DNA from: Leptospira harrisiae
Lineage (GTDB): Bacteria; Spirochaetota; Leptospiria; Leptospirales; Leptospiraceae
Assembly (NCBI RefSeq): GCF_002811945.1
Contig: NZ_NPDX01000001.1
Location: 984,501-1,048,500, forward strand
Direction of reading: 5' to 3'
Length of the DNA: 64,000 nt
Shown: one piece after another, positions 26,220 through 35,951 of the stretch
Numbering within the stretch: the first letter of the stretch is position 1
Layout: every line of letters starts with the position of its first letter
The notes under the pieces: model-generated
The model's input: only the letters and a program-made list of their open reading frames with translations
Databases searched by the model: none
What the model was told of the DNA's origin: nothing
Program-made: the position numbers and the translations under genes

Positions 26220-27134
26220 ATGAAAATAAATAGCATTCTAGAAGCCATCGGGAATACACCTCACGTACGTTTGTCACGACTTTTTGGTACCGACCATGAA
26301 GTGTATATGAAACTCGAAAGACAAAATCCTGGTGGATCTATCAAAGATCGGATTGCTCTTGCGATGATTGAAGAAGCAGAGAAATCAGGAAAATTAAAAA
26401 AAGACTCTTTTATAGTAGAACCAACTTCAGGTAACACCGGTATCGGCCTTGCAATGGTAGCAGCTGTTAAAGGTTATGCGATCACGCTTGTGATGCCAGA
26501 ACATATGTCTGTAGAAAGAAGAAGAATTATGGCAGCTTATGGTGCTAAGTTCGAACTCACTCCGAGAGAAAAAGGAATGCCAGGTGCGATTGCAAAAGCT
26601 CAAGAAATTGTTGCAGCCAATCCCAATGCATGGATGCCACAACAGTTTGAAAACGAAGCCAACATCCAAGTCCATAGAGAAAAAACTGCGGAAGAAATTG
26701 CAAAAGATTTCCCTGATGGTTTGGATTATATCATTACTGGAGTTGGTACTGGTGGACATATCACTGGATGTGCTGAAAACTTAAAAAAGAGATTTCCAAA
26801 ACTGAAAGTTTTTGCTGTGGAACCAGAAGGATCTCCAGTTCTCAGTGGTGGTAAACCTGGCCCACACCCTCTCCAAGGAATCGGTGCAGGATTCATTCCT
26901 AAAAACTGTAAAACAGAGTTACTCGATGGAATCATCACAGTTGGCAAAGATGAAGCATTCACTATGGCTGTTCTTGCTGCCAAAAAGGAAGGAATTTTTA
27001 TTGGAACATCGTCTGGTGCCAGTCTTGCCGCAGTTTCAAAAAAACTTAAAGAAATTCCTGCTGGTTCGAAGGTTCTTACTTTCTGTTATGATACAGGAGA
27101 AAGATATTTATCCGTTGAAGGTTTGTTCGTTTAA
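26220..27134 (+). CDS. cysK: Cysteine synthase A (O-acetylserine sulfhydrylase)
   Basis: 304 residues. PLP enzyme that makes cysteine from O-acetylserine and sulfide, the last step of the sulfate pathway encoded at 43-56 kb. The PLP lysine lies in [11 protein letters not shown], the substrate loop is PTSGNTGIG, and the phosphate loop is [14 protein letters not shown] lies five bases before the ATG at 26220. The 65-base upstream region contains TCCGCT and AGCGGA as a spaced inverted pair (26181-26213), and TCCGCT also appears before sbp and cysH. topA starts 12 bases after its stop. Confidence 0.95.
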   Translation: MKINSILEAIGNTPHVRLSRLFGTDHEVYMKLERQNPGGSIKDRIALAMIEEAEKSGKLKKDSFIVEPTSGNTGIGLAMVAAVKGYAITLVMPEHMSVERRRIMAAYGAKFELTPREKGMPGAIAKAQEIVAANPNAWMPQQFENEANIQVHREKTAEEIAKDFPDGLDYIITGVGTGGHITGCAENLKKRFPKLKVFAVEPEGSPVLSGGKPGPHPLQGIGAGFIPKNCKTELLDGIITVGKDEAFTMAVLAAKKEGIFIGTSSGASLAAVSKKLKEIPAGSKVLTFCYDTGERYLSVEGLFV

Positions 27135-27146
27135 TAGGATTTTCAG

Positions 27147-29084
27147 ATTACCAAACTTTTAATAGTCGAATCGCCGACAAAAGCAACAACAATTGCTTCT
27201 TATTTAGATAAGGATTGGGTTGTTGTTGCTACTAAGGGTCATATCAAAGACCTTCCTGCTAAATCCTACGGGATCAATTTTCAAAATTCATTTGAACCTG
27301 AATATGAGTGGTTAAAAGGAAAAAAAACAGTTTTTTCCGCAATTAAAACCCAAGCAAAATCTGCATCTGTTATCTATATCGCAAGTGACCCTGATCGAGA
27401 AGGGGAAATTATCGCCAAACATTGTTTTGATGAACTTGTAAAACTGAAAAAACCGATGTTTCGCCTTCGATTAAAAGAAATCTCCAAAGCAGAAGTAGGT
27501 CGTCAGATCCAACTAAAACTTGGTTTGGATTCGGCGGAAATTGAATCACAAATTGCTAGACGGGTTGTTGATCGCATCTTTGGATTTGAAGTTTCGCCTG
27601 ATTTATGGAAACACTTGAAAATTTCTTCTTTATCTGCGGGAAGAGTCCAGTCCACAGTCTTACACTGGATTTGTGAAAGAGAAAAAGAAATTCAAAACTT
27701 CACCAAAGAAATTTACTATCAGTTAAAATTGCAAGGAAACATTTTTGGCGAATCTGTAGAGTTAGACCACCAAACGAAAGATAAGTTAGATTCTAAATCG
27801 ATTCAAAAAGTTCTTACTGATATAGAAATCATACCTGAACCAACTCGGTTAAAAGAACTTCTAATATCGCAAATCAAAAAGAAAAATATCAAAAGAAATC
27901 CTCCTCCTGCATTTTCTACTGCAAGTTTACTGGAAATGAGTTTTCGTGTTTTAGGTTTTGATTCCAAAAAAACTATGAAAATTGCCCAGATGTTATTTGA
28001 GGGAAAACGAATTGGTTCTGGAGAAAGAATCGGCCTAATTACCTATATGCGTACAGATAGTACCCGAGTATCTGATGAAAAACGTAGATTAGGAGAAAAT
28101 TATTTAAAAAATGAATACCCTGGACTTGTGTTTTCGGGTGAGACCAGTATTAAAAAACAAAAAAAATATTCACAGGATGCGCATGAAGCTGTCATTCCAA
28201 TAAATCCAGGTTTTGAGCCAAACTCAATTAAGTCCTATTTATCTGCAGATGAACTGAAACTATATACTTTGATTTGGGAGAGATTTTTGGTTTCTTTGAT
28301 GAATCCAGAGTTAGGTGAAGAATTTATTTATGAATTTCAGAAAGGAGAATTTGTTTTTATTTTTAAAAATGAATTTATATCAGATTCCGGATTTAAATCA
28401 TTTGGGAAAAATACTTCGAAAAAGATTTCGAGAATGTTAAATTGGAAAGTTGGAGATCCTTTTTTATATGAGTCATATTCGATAGAGGAAAAACAAACAG
28501 AACCGCCGGTTCGTTACACGCAAGGTAAATTGGTGCAGAAGATGGAAGATACAGGAGTCGGTAGACCTTCCACTTATGGAACCATTCTTGAAACCTTAAA
28601 AACCAGGAAATACATTGTAGAATACCAGAAGTCTATTGGACCAACTGCCCTTGGATTGAAAGTGGATGATTATCTTTTTTTAAACTTTCACGATCTGATT
28701 GGAGAATCTTTTACCAAAGACTTAGAACAAAAATTAGACCAAATCACTGAAAACAAAGAATCAAGAATCAATTTAATTCAAAATTTTTATAATGAATTGA
28801 TTCGGTTATTACGAAGTCCAAGAATAAAAAACAATTTTCTCTCATCTTCTAATGCTGAAAAAAATTCTTTTACCAAGGATCCTCTTTCGGCAAACCAAAA
28901 ACTTCCATCAAAAAAAATGAAAACAAATCCAAATTCTAGTGTTCCTTTTCCTGGCCAAACGAATATAAAAATTTGTCCAGTTTGTAAGGAAGGTTCAGTA
29001 AAAACTAAACTTGGTAAAAAAGGAAAAACCATTTATTTTTGCTCACGATACCCGCATTGTGACTACATCACCTATGAATCATAA
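27147..29084 (+). CDS. topA: DNA topoisomerase I, apparent ATT start
   Basis: Relaxes negative supercoils. Codons from 27147 encode the whole conserved N-terminal Toprim domain: LLIVESPTKATTIASYL with Glu8 and the metal triad Asp81-Asp83-Glu85 in ASDPDREGEI. The active Tyr300 lies in GLITYMRTDSTR. The C-terminus has a single four-Cys zinc finger (CPVCKEG and CSRYPHC), giving 645 residues, shorter than E. coli. No ATG, GTG or TTG is in frame between the TAG at 27135 and the ATG at 27456, which is too late. ATT at 27147 has AGGA seven bases upstream, so ATT initiation is the best reading. It overlaps hemH by 11 bases. Confidence 0.9.
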   Translation: MTKLLIVESPTKATTIASYLDKDWVVVATKGHIKDLPAKSYGINFQNSFEPEYEWLKGKKTVFSAIKTQAKSASVIYIASDPDREGEIIAKHCFDELVKLKKPMFRLRLKEISKAEVGRQIQLKLGLDSAEIESQIARRVVDRIFGFEVSPDLWKHLKISSLSAGRVQSTVLHWICEREKEIQNFTKEIYYQLKLQGNIFGESVELDHQTKDKLDSKSIQKVLTDIEIIPEPTRLKELLISQIKKKNIKRNPPPAFSTASLLEMSFRVLGFDSKKTMKIAQMLFEGKRIGSGERIGLITYMRTDSTRVSDEKRRLGENYLKNEYPGLVFSGETSIKKQKKYSQDAHEAVIPINPGFEPNSIKSYLSADELKLYTLIWERFLVSLMNPELGEEFIYEFQKGEFVFIFKNEFISDSGFKSFGKNTSKKISRMLNWKVGDPFLYESYSIEEKQTEPPVRYTQGKLVQKMEDTGVGRPSTYGTILETLKTRKYIVEYQKSIGPTALGLKVDDYLFLNFHDLIGESFTKDLEQKLDQITENKESRINLIQNFYNELIRLLRSPRIKNNFLSSSNAEKNSFTKDPLSANQKLPSKKMKTNPNSSVPFPGQTNIKICPVCKEGSVKTKLGKKGKTIYFCSRYPHCDYITYES

Positions 29085-30162
29085 AGAAAAGAAAACGCTC
29101 ATCCTTGTGAATTTGGGTGGGCCTCGGACCACAGATGAAATCGAAGTTTTTTTAACGGATTTATTCACAGATCCTTTTGTTTTCGATTTGCCTTTGCCAG
29201 AATTTTTACGCTTATCTCTGGCTCGATTCATTGCCAAAAAAAGAACTCCTAAAGTGAAAAGAACATATGAATCCATGGGATTTGGCGGTGGTTCTCCTTT
29301 GGTTTCGGAAACAGAAAAACAAGCCAAGGTTTTGGAAAAAATCTTAAACGAAAAAACAACAATCGATTGGACAGTCAAAGTGGCAATGACATGTGGTTTC
29401 CCGCATATTAGAAATCCTGAATTTGAAAAACCAAGTTCTAATACGATCTATCTTCCGTTATACCCTCAATATTCTCGTTCTACAGTTCTTTCTACCCTAA
29501 ACCATTTAGAAAAAAAATTCCATGAATGCCCTGTTGGTAGTGGAGGATATGTTCCAACCTTTGCAGACGATCCCAAATACCACCAAATCTCTGCTAGGTT
29601 TATCCTTGATTTTTTTTCAGGTAATTTACAAGAAACTGACTATCTGCATTTCCCAAAACAAAAACAGACCGCCGACTGGAGAAATTTAGACATAGTTTTT
29701 TCAGCTCATGGAGTTCCTATGCGTTTGATTCAGAAAGGGGATCGGTATATGCAGGAAATTGAATCTTCTGTTTTGGGGATCACAGAAGAACTGAGGTCCC
29801 ATGGTTTCGTTGGAAAATCGCATATATCTTATCAAAGTAAAGTTGGGCCGGCAAAGTGGACCACACCAAGTTCCATAAACATGATAGAAACCTTAGGAAA
29901 AGAAGGAAAATCAATCGCTGTATTTCCTATTAGTTTTGTTAGTGATCACTTAGAAACGTTAGAAGAAATAGGTGAACAATTTAAAGAAATTGCCTTAGAA
30001 TCAGGAGCAAAATCATTTATTCGAATTCCGGCATTTGGTATTTATCCGCCTTTTATGGAGTATTTAGCTGAGAGAGTATTGTTGGTAGATAAATCTATCA
30101 GTCAATGTTTATGTAAAAAAATGGGTGGGGAATCACTCTCTACTTGTCGATTCAAACAGTGA
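29074..30162 (+). CDS. hemH: Ferrochelatase
   Basis: 362 residues. Inserts ferrous iron into protoporphyrin IX, the last step of haem synthesis, at the membrane face. Family markers are LVNLGGPRTTDEIEVFL at the N-terminus, PLYPQYSRST, the metal-binding His in FSAHGVPM and the SDHLETLEEI motif. A C-terminal CLCKKMGGESLSTC could recall [2Fe-2S]-type tails but lacks a clear cluster pattern. The ATG at 29074 is inside the last codons of topA; a longer frame to 29011 is only overlap. Its 3' end overlaps the convergent hemG by 30 bases. Confidence 0.95.
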   Translation: MNHKEKKTLILVNLGGPRTTDEIEVFLTDLFTDPFVFDLPLPEFLRLSLARFIAKKRTPKVKRTYESMGFGGGSPLVSETEKQAKVLEKILNEKTTIDWTVKVAMTCGFPHIRNPEFEKPSSNTIYLPLYPQYSRSTVLSTLNHLEKKFHECPVGSGGYVPTFADDPKYHQISARFILDFFSGNLQETDYLHFPKQKQTADWRNLDIVFSAHGVPMRLIQKGDRYMQEIESSVLGITEELRSHGFVGKSHISYQSKVGPAKWTTPSSINMIETLGKEGKSIAVFPISFVSDHLETLEEIGEQFKEIALESGAKSFIRIPAFGIYPPFMEYLAERVLLVDKSISQCLCKKMGGESLSTCRFKQ

Positions 30163-31344
30163 TCTAAGTCCGATTCCTTTTCGATAGTTGCCGAAAAAAC
30201 GAATATTGATTCCTTTCGATGATAATTCTCTTTCTATAACATCTATTCGCTGATTGAATTCGAATAATTTTCCATCGTAAGCCGGAAATACACCATTCCA
30301 CGAAGTAACGTATACTGCTTTCGGTGGTTCAGGTAATTTTGTGATTTGTTCACGATCAGTTTCTAAAATGGATTCCCAAGTTTCTTTATCGGAAACTTTC
30401 GCAGTTTCTGGATAAATCCATGTTTCGGAGTGGAGGCCATTTTTTGTGCGATTTGGAAAAATATCCGAATTGGATAAAACACCGAGTGCTCTGATACCTT
30501 CGTTTTTGGCAAATAAGACTCCAAAACATGGTTTCTTTGTTAGGTGAGAGTTTCCAAATCTGGTAATGGTTGTTATTGAAAGTAGGTTGGGCAATTCATT
30601 TGGTTGGATTCGATTTCCTAGAAATGGGATTAGATTTTTTAAGGAAATACAAAATCTAATTTTACCTTTCCATTCTAAGATTTCATCGAAAGTCTGCATC
30701 TGGTAGTTTGTTTTGAATTCTATTTTTGATTCTAAGTATTTGACCAAATGGGATACAAGATCACCCATCCCGTTAGGAAAGGATATAGTTCCGAGTGATT
30801 TTCCTTTTTTCTTTTTGATTTCTTTTAAGATTGTATTTTTTCCTGAGCCGTCCCAATGAGAAAAAATCGATTCTGCTTGGAGTGAATCAAGTCTTGTTCC
30901 GTAAACTCCACCTATAGCTGGTTCAATGATATTTTTTGTTACCGATATACCAAACATTTGGATTGCCCAGGTTTCGAAGTTTTGAGTTTCACTGAACTTT
31001 ATTTTTTTAAAAAAAATAACATATAAAAGTTTTAAACCAGTTATAATGGAAATAGGTAATCTGGATAAATTTCCATTTACCCAAAAATATCTTCTTTTGG
31101 CAGCTTTGTTAGGGAAAACGGGGGTTAATCCAATATCATCTAACATTGGTTTCATTTCATCTGTAAGTAAAATGCCATTGGCTGCTAATTCGATTAAACC
31201 TTCGTCAACAGTTTTTGTTCCTATCACTCCACCTAACTTTTCTGACTGTTCATATAAAGTTACTGAGTCACCTTTTTTTGTATGGTGATATGCTAGGAAT
31301 AACCCAGTGATTCCACCGCCAATAATATGGATATGTTCTCTCAT
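30133..31344 (-). CDS. hemG: Protoporphyrinogen oxidase (HemY-type, FAD)
   Basis: 403 residues. Oxidises protoporphyrinogen IX to protoporphyrin IX just before ferrochelatase. The FAD motif is HIIGGGITGLFLAYHH, followed by LYEQSEKLGGVIGT and the family's central EPAIGGVYGTRLDSL. It is the FAD/oxygen-type enzyme (HemY, PPOX), not the flavodoxin-like HemG of E. coli; the symbol here follows common usage for the product name. It is the last gene of the haem run and starts inside the hemN stop (ATGA). Its end overlaps hemH, so the two last-step genes are convergent. Confidence 0.92.
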   Translation of the reverse strand: MREHIHIIGGGITGLFLAYHHTKKGDSVTLYEQSEKLGGVIGTKTVDEGLIELAANGILLTDEMKPMLDDIGLTPVFPNKAAKRRYFWVNGNLSRLPISIITGLKLLYVIFFKKIKFSETQNFETWAIQMFGISVTKNIIEPAIGGVYGTRLDSLQAESIFSHWDGSGKNTILKEIKKKKGKSLGTISFPNGMGDLVSHLVKYLESKIEFKTNYQMQTFDEILEWKGKIRFCISLKNLIPFLGNRIQPNELPNLLSITTITRFGNSHLTKKPCFGVLFAKNEGIRALGVLSNSDIFPNRTKNGLHSETWIYPETAKVSDKETWESILETDREQITKLPEPPKAVYVTSWNGVFPAYDGKLFEFNQRIDVIERELSSKGINIRFFGNYRKGIGLRSLFESTSRE

Positions 31345-32681
31345 ATTGCTTTTGAGAATACAGGTTTTGTTGGTTGGCTTAGTTGCAATTTTTCATCAAA
31401 GGCCATTGCCACAATTCGTAAAAAAGGTTTTCCCAAATCTGTTACTGTCAATGTTTCACCTTGCCAATGAACCAATTGGTCAGATTCCATTTCTTGTAAG
31501 AATTGAAAAACGTGAGATTTCATTTCACTTGGAACGTTTACTTTCCAAGACGTCATTAAATCTAAAATTAACTGCTTTCTTGATTGGTCTGATTGGGTTA
31601 ATTTATGTCCTCGAAGTATGGGAATGGTTCCATCCAAAATAGATTTACGATATTTCATTTCTAATTTTTGATTTTGGAAAAATAAATTTGGAGTTTCAGA
31701 AATGGAAGAGGAGCCAAGTCCCAACATCACATCAGTTTTTGAATCACTATAACCCATAAAATTTCTATGGAGTTTGTTTGTATTAAACGCTTTCCAAAGT
31801 TTATCATGAGGCAAAGCAAAATGGTCCATTCCGATTTCGCGATAACCTTCTTTTTCTAACAATGTTCTACCCATTTCGTAGAGATCCCGTTTTAAAGTGG
31901 GTTCAGGGAGGTCTTTTTCAGTGAATAATCTTTGTGAAGCTTTAATCCATGGTACATGGGCATAAGAATAAAATGCGATTCGATCAGGTTTTAATTCCAA
32001 AGTTTTTTCTATGGAATACTGCATGGAATCTAAAGTTTGTTTAGGTAAACCATAAATTAAATCGAAATTGATGGAATCAAATCCAAGAGATCTAGCTTCT
32101 AAGGTAATATTTTCTGTGAGTTCAAAAGGTTGGATTCGGTTGACTAATCTTTGCACTTTTGGATCAAAATCTTGAACTCCCAAACTAATCCTTCGAAATC
32201 CTAATTTCTGCAAAAGTTTAAGTTGAGAAATTCTTGTTCTTCTTGGATCCACTTCAATCGAATATTGTGGTTCTTCCGTCGGGTTTAATTTATTTAAAAT
32301 ATATTCGATAGTTGATTGTAGATTGTAATCGGATAGGTAAGTGGGGCTTCCGCCACCTAAGTGAAGTTCGCTTAATTGTTTCCCGTTTAAACTTTGTACC
32401 TTTTCTGAATATAATTGTAATTCGTTTTTAAGAGCAGTGACATAGGGTTCTTCGACAGTATGATTCTTTGTGATTGAAGTATTACAGCCACAAAATGTGC
32501 ATAATGTTTCGCAAAAAGGAATGTGAAGATAAATTGCTAATTTAGAATCTTTAGGCGAAAGGTATGTATCTAATGATTGAATACATTCATCCAATGTGGG
32601 TGAGTCAGTCCAGTATGGAACTGTCGGATAACTCGTGTATCTTGGTGCAGGTGTATCATATTTTTCGAGTAAACGTTTCAT
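31341..32681 (-). CDS. hemN: Oxygen-independent coproporphyrinogen III oxidase
   Basis: 446 residues, radical S-adenosylmethionine enzyme converting coproporphyrinogen III to protoporphyrinogen IX. The cluster motif is HIPFCETLCTFCGC (CxxxCxFCxC), which has the extra Cys that marks true HemN rather than HemW. The HemN C-terminal region is present. It overlaps hemE and hemG by 4 bases each, so it is translated within the haem operon. No oxygen-dependent HemF is in the window, so this enzyme may serve under all oxygen conditions (inference). Confidence 0.94.
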   Translation of the reverse strand: MKRLLEKYDTPAPRYTSYPTVPYWTDSPTLDECIQSLDTYLSPKDSKLAIYLHIPFCETLCTFCGCNTSITKNHTVEEPYVTALKNELQLYSEKVQSLNGKQLSELHLGGGSPTYLSDYNLQSTIEYILNKLNPTEEPQYSIEVDPRRTRISQLKLLQKLGFRRISLGVQDFDPKVQRLVNRIQPFELTENITLEARSLGFDSINFDLIYGLPKQTLDSMQYSIEKTLELKPDRIAFYSYAHVPWIKASQRLFTEKDLPEPTLKRDLYEMGRTLLEKEGYREIGMDHFALPHDKLWKAFNTNKLHRNFMGYSDSKTDVMLGLGSSSISETPNLFFQNQKLEMKYRKSILDGTIPILRGHKLTQSDQSRKQLILDLMTSWKVNVPSEMKSHVFQFLQEMESDQLVHWQGETLTVTDLGKPFLRIVAMAFDEKLQLSQPTKPVFSKAI

Positions 32682-33721
32682 TCACTAAATACCTTTCTTG
32701 TTTCATCAATAAGGAGGTGGATTGAGTTTTCAGGTGTAAATTGTAAAACTCCATGGCCAAGGCCAGAAACCCATCCCTTTCTCTCTTCTGGATCTAATTC
32801 TTTGATTGGCATAAGATATTCTCTGATTTTTTGTTTCAGAGTGATCGGATCTGCAAATAGAAGTTCTTGGTCAAAGTTACCTTGGATAAATCCTTTTCCA
32901 CCGAAAGTTTTTAAGGTTTGTTTGATAGAAAAACGATGGTCGACACCAAAACCAACAAGATTTGGAATTTCGTAAATTTGTCTTAACTGTTCTTCCGTTG
33001 TATTTTTAGCATAATAACCAATTTGTTTTGGAAACTTTTTCGCAAATTCCGAAATTGGTTCTACTACATAACGATTGAAGTTGTAGGGATCTAACATACC
33101 AGCAGCTGTATCAAAGATCATCACTACCTCTGCGCCACCTTTCAGTTGTAATTCAATATTTTCCTTTAACAGAGGAACTAAAATCGAATAGAACTTATCA
33201 ACAAAGTTTTGATTCGTTTTTATGAAGGAAAGGTTCCCATCATGTTTTCCTATACTTGCATAGGTCATTAATGTAAATGGACCACCAACAAATCCAATAA
33301 GCGAAACATCATTCGGTAAAACTTCTCTGGTTCGAATAACTGCTTCTTTTTGGAACTTAAGTCCTTCGATTGCTTCTTCTGAAGATTTTAAACGTTTCAA
33401 ATCATTTTCCGAAGTGAGAGAAAAGGAAAGTTTTGGACCTGGATCATAAGTTAGCCCCATACCGAGTGCCTCTAAAGGAAAAAGTAGATCAGAAAACAAA
33501 ATGCTGACATCAAAACCAAATTCTTTGACTGGTCCAAGAGCGACTTCTGCTGCAAGTTCCGGTTGTTTGCATAAATCCATAAAGCTATATGTTTCTTTCA
33601 TTTTGCGGTAATGAGAGTGGTATCTTCCCGCTTGGCGCATAAACCAAATTGGAGGAACGGATTGTGGGACTAGATGAATGGCATTTCCAAATTTTTCATT
33701 TCTATATAAAGTCGTTATCAT
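32678..33721 (-). CDS. hemE: Uroporphyrinogen decarboxylase
   Basis: 347 residues. Removes four carboxyl groups from uroporphyrinogen III to give coproporphyrinogen III. The N-terminal signature [17 protein letters not shown] includes the substrate-binding Arg, and [12 protein letters not shown] and the conserved Asp in [11 protein letters not shown] follow in order. Single-domain TIM barrel of normal size. ATG at 33721, overlapping the hemL stop by ATGA; its own stop overlaps hemN the same way. Confidence 0.96.
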   Translation of the reverse strand: MITTLYRNEKFGNAIHLVPQSVPPIWFMRQAGRYHSHYRKMKETYSFMDLCKQPELAAEVALGPVKEFGFDVSILFSDLLFPLEALGMGLTYDPGPKLSFSLTSENDLKRLKSSEEAIEGLKFQKEAVIRTREVLPNDVSLIGFVGGPFTLMTYASIGKHDGNLSFIKTNQNFVDKFYSILVPLLKENIELQLKGGAEVVMIFDTAAGMLDPYNFNRYVVEPISEFAKKFPKQIGYYAKNTTEEQLRQIYEIPNLVGFGVDHRFSIKQTLKTFGGKGFIQGNFDQELLFADPITLKQKIREYLMPIKELDPEERKGWVSGLGHGVLQFTPENSIHLLIDETRKVFSE

Positions 33722-35001
33722 TTTTTTTCCTGTAGCGCTTGTTTGGTTTTTGTTAAGGTTTCTTCGATGACTTCGTCGCTATGGGCTGTTGATAAAAAAC
33801 CAACTTCGTATCCGCTTGGTGCTAGATACACTCCCGTATTAAGAAGTTTATGAAAAAAAACTGCAAATTTTGTCTTATGATCGTTAGGAATATTAGCTAT
33901 AGTTCGAATGGGTTCCTTTGTTTTTCCTTTCAACCAAAATAAACTTCCAAAAGTTACGGCTTCCCAATCATTTTCACCTGCTTCTTCTAATAACTTTAGA
34001 ATTCCGGAAGTGAGTTTTTTTGTTTTTGTTTCTAACTCTGGATAAGGATTTTCGTTCCAAGCTTTTGTTAATGTTTTTAAGCCAGCACGCATTCCAATTG
34101 GATTCGCTGATAAAGTGCCTGCTTGATACACTGGACCATTTGGTGCTACCAAATCCATTAAATCTCTTTTTCCTGCATAAGCTCCGACTGGAAATCCACC
34201 ACCAATGATTTTACCGTAACAAATAAGATCGGGCACAATTCCCGTGAGACCTGCCATACCTTGGAAGGATACTCTAAAACCTGAAATCACCTCATCAAAC
34301 AAAAGTAATGCGCCATATTTACTTGTGAGTTCTCTACATTTTTTTAAGAATTCAATTCTTTGGGGAAGAAGTCCATAATTTGCAGGGATAGGTTCAATCG
34401 TTAAACATGCGATTTCATTCCCGTGTTCTTGAAACAGTTTTTCTAATGCAATTTCATCATCTAACGGTAGTACAAGGGTATTTTGGATGATTTCGGGACC
34501 AATCCCTTTGCTATCGCTCGAACTTAGACCAGCAAGTCCAGAACCAGCTTTTACTAGCAATTGGTCAAGGTGACCATGATAACATCCGTCAAATTTTAAT
34601 ATTTTACTTCTACCAGTTGCAGCTCTTGCCACTCGTAGTGCACTCATCACGGCTTCTGTTCCTGAGTTTACAAATCGAATCTTTTCGACCCATGGAATGC
34701 GACTAGTAATGAACTCAGCAAGTTCCAAAGAGTAGGGTTCGCATGCACCAAAAGACCATGCTTTGTTTACTGTATCTTCCACTACTTCTTGAATTTCTGG
34801 ATTTCTATGGCCGAAGAGTAGTGGACCAAAACTTAAACAATAGTCGATATATTGTTTTCCTTCAACTGACTTTAAGTAGGCGCCATTTGCTTCACTAAAA
34901 AAAATGGGTGTGCCACCTACTGATGCGAAGGATCGAACAGGACTATGGACTCCGCCGGGAACAACTTTTTTGGAACGAAGAAAAAGTTCTTCTGAATTCA
35001 T
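33718..35001 (-). CDS. hemL: Glutamate-1-semialdehyde 2,1-aminomutase
   Basis: 427 residues, PLP enzyme that makes 5-aminolevulinate from glutamate-1-semialdehyde supplied by HemA, confirming the C5 route. [15 protein letters not shown] and the PLP-lysine region [17 protein letters not shown] are typical, and the N-terminus [12 protein letters not shown] is canonical. ATG at 35001; ATGA overlaps join it to hemB upstream and hemE downstream. Confidence 0.96.
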   Translation of the reverse strand: MNSEELFLRSKKVVPGGVHSPVRSFASVGGTPIFFSEANGAYLKSVEGKQYIDYCLSFGPLLFGHRNPEIQEVVEDTVNKAWSFGACEPYSLELAEFITSRIPWVEKIRFVNSGTEAVMSALRVARAATGRSKILKFDGCYHGHLDQLLVKAGSGLAGLSSSDSKGIGPEIIQNTLVLPLDDEIALEKLFQEHGNEIACLTIEPIPANYGLLPQRIEFLKKCRELTSKYGALLLFDEVISGFRVSFQGMAGLTGIVPDLICYGKIIGGGFPVGAYAGKRDLMDLVAPNGPVYQAGTLSANPIGMRAGLKTLTKAWNENPYPELETKTKKLTSGILKLLEEAGENDWEAVTFGSLFWLKGKTKEPIRTIANIPNDHKTKFAVFFHKLLNTGVYLAPSGYEVGFLSTAHSDEVIEETLTKTKQALQEKK

Positions 35002-35951
35002 GAATACAACCTTTGTGCAATTCTTGCACCATATGTAATTAAATAAGAAGAACCTGCTCTACGAAAGACATCCCAAGTTTCCTTTAATCCATCTTCAAAA
35101 TTTAAAAATCCTTCGTTGGCTAGATATAAAAGACTCGCATATTCTCCGCTTACTTGGTAAGCACCTGTGGGTAGTCCTGTTTTTTCTTTGATAGGTCCAA
35201 TGAGATCAATTGCAGTCATTCCCGGCTTTACCATGAGTAAATCTGCTCCTTCTTCTTTGTCTCGGATAGAAGTGTGGATTGCTGTGTCACGGTCGCGAAC
35301 ATCAAGTTGGTAACCACTTCGGTCTCCAAATTGAGGAGATGAATCTGCTGCACCACGGAATGGTCCATAAAAGTTACTTTTGAATTTTGTGGAATAACTC
35401 ATAATTGGTATCATTGTATGTCCATTGGCATCCAAGATCTTTCGATGAGATCCCACTCGTCCGTCCATCATATCACTTGGCGCAATTCCGTCGGCTCCTG
35501 CATCAGCATAAATCAGTGCAAGGTCGGATAAACGTCTTAAAGTTAAATCGAGATCAATGGTCCCAGATTTGTGGAAGTGACAACAATGTCCGGTAGTTGT
35601 CACCGAACAGATGCAAGTATCCAACCAGAGAAACATATTTGGGAATGTTTTTTTTATAAGATTGATATTCGAATGATAAAAGTTTTTTGGAAAACTAGTA
35701 TCTGATTTATCCTTAGGCACCATAAATAATAAAAACTGTGATACACCGGATTTTAAATCAGATTCAATTTGCGTTAATATTGATTTATCTGTATCACGGA
35801 ATACGCCAGGTAATCCTTTGATTGGTTCCTTTTCAGTAATTCCTTCTGCCAAGAAAAGTGGTTGGATCATTTTTTTTACGTTCAATGAACCTGTCTCACC
35901 TAAGTTTCTTAAATATTGGTTGGAACGTAATCGGAGTGTTTGTTTTTTCAT
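34998..35951 (-). CDS. hemB: Porphobilinogen synthase (5-aminolevulinate dehydratase)
   Basis: 317 residues. Condenses two 5-aminolevulinate molecules to porphobilinogen. The two Schiff-base lysines lie in [15 protein letters not shown] and LLMVKPGM. A zinc-type cysteine site is present (Cys113, Cys115, Cys123 in [14 protein letters not shown]). I choose the ATG at 35951 because it makes the same ATGA overlap with the upstream gene seen at the neighbouring joints; a TTG at 35975 is in frame but less likely. Confidence 0.95.
   Translation of the reverse strand: MKKQTLRLRSNQYLRNLGETGSLNVKKMIQPLFLAEGITEKEPIKGLPGVFRDTDKSILTQIESDLKSGVSQFLLFMVPKDKSDTSFPKNFYHSNINLIKKTFPNMFLWLDTCICSVTTTGHCCHFHKSGTIDLDLTLRRLSDLALIYADAGADGIAPSDMMDGRVGSHRKILDANGHTMIPIMSYSTKFKSNFYGPFRGAADSSPQFGDRSGYQLDVRDRDTAIHTSIRDKEEGADLLMVKPGMTAIDLIGPIKEKTGLPTGAYQVSGEYASLLYLANEGFLNFEDGLKETWDVFRRAGSSYLITYGARIAQRLYS

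Noticed and set aside
27135..27456. Frameshift or truncated pseudogene at the start of topA
   Set aside because: The frame is open through the whole Toprim domain and every catalytic residue is intact; only the start codon is unusual, so I read it as an ATT start.
31200..31340. Separate gene between hemG and hemN
   Set aside because: The two genes overlap by ATGA and the plus-strand frame there has no features.
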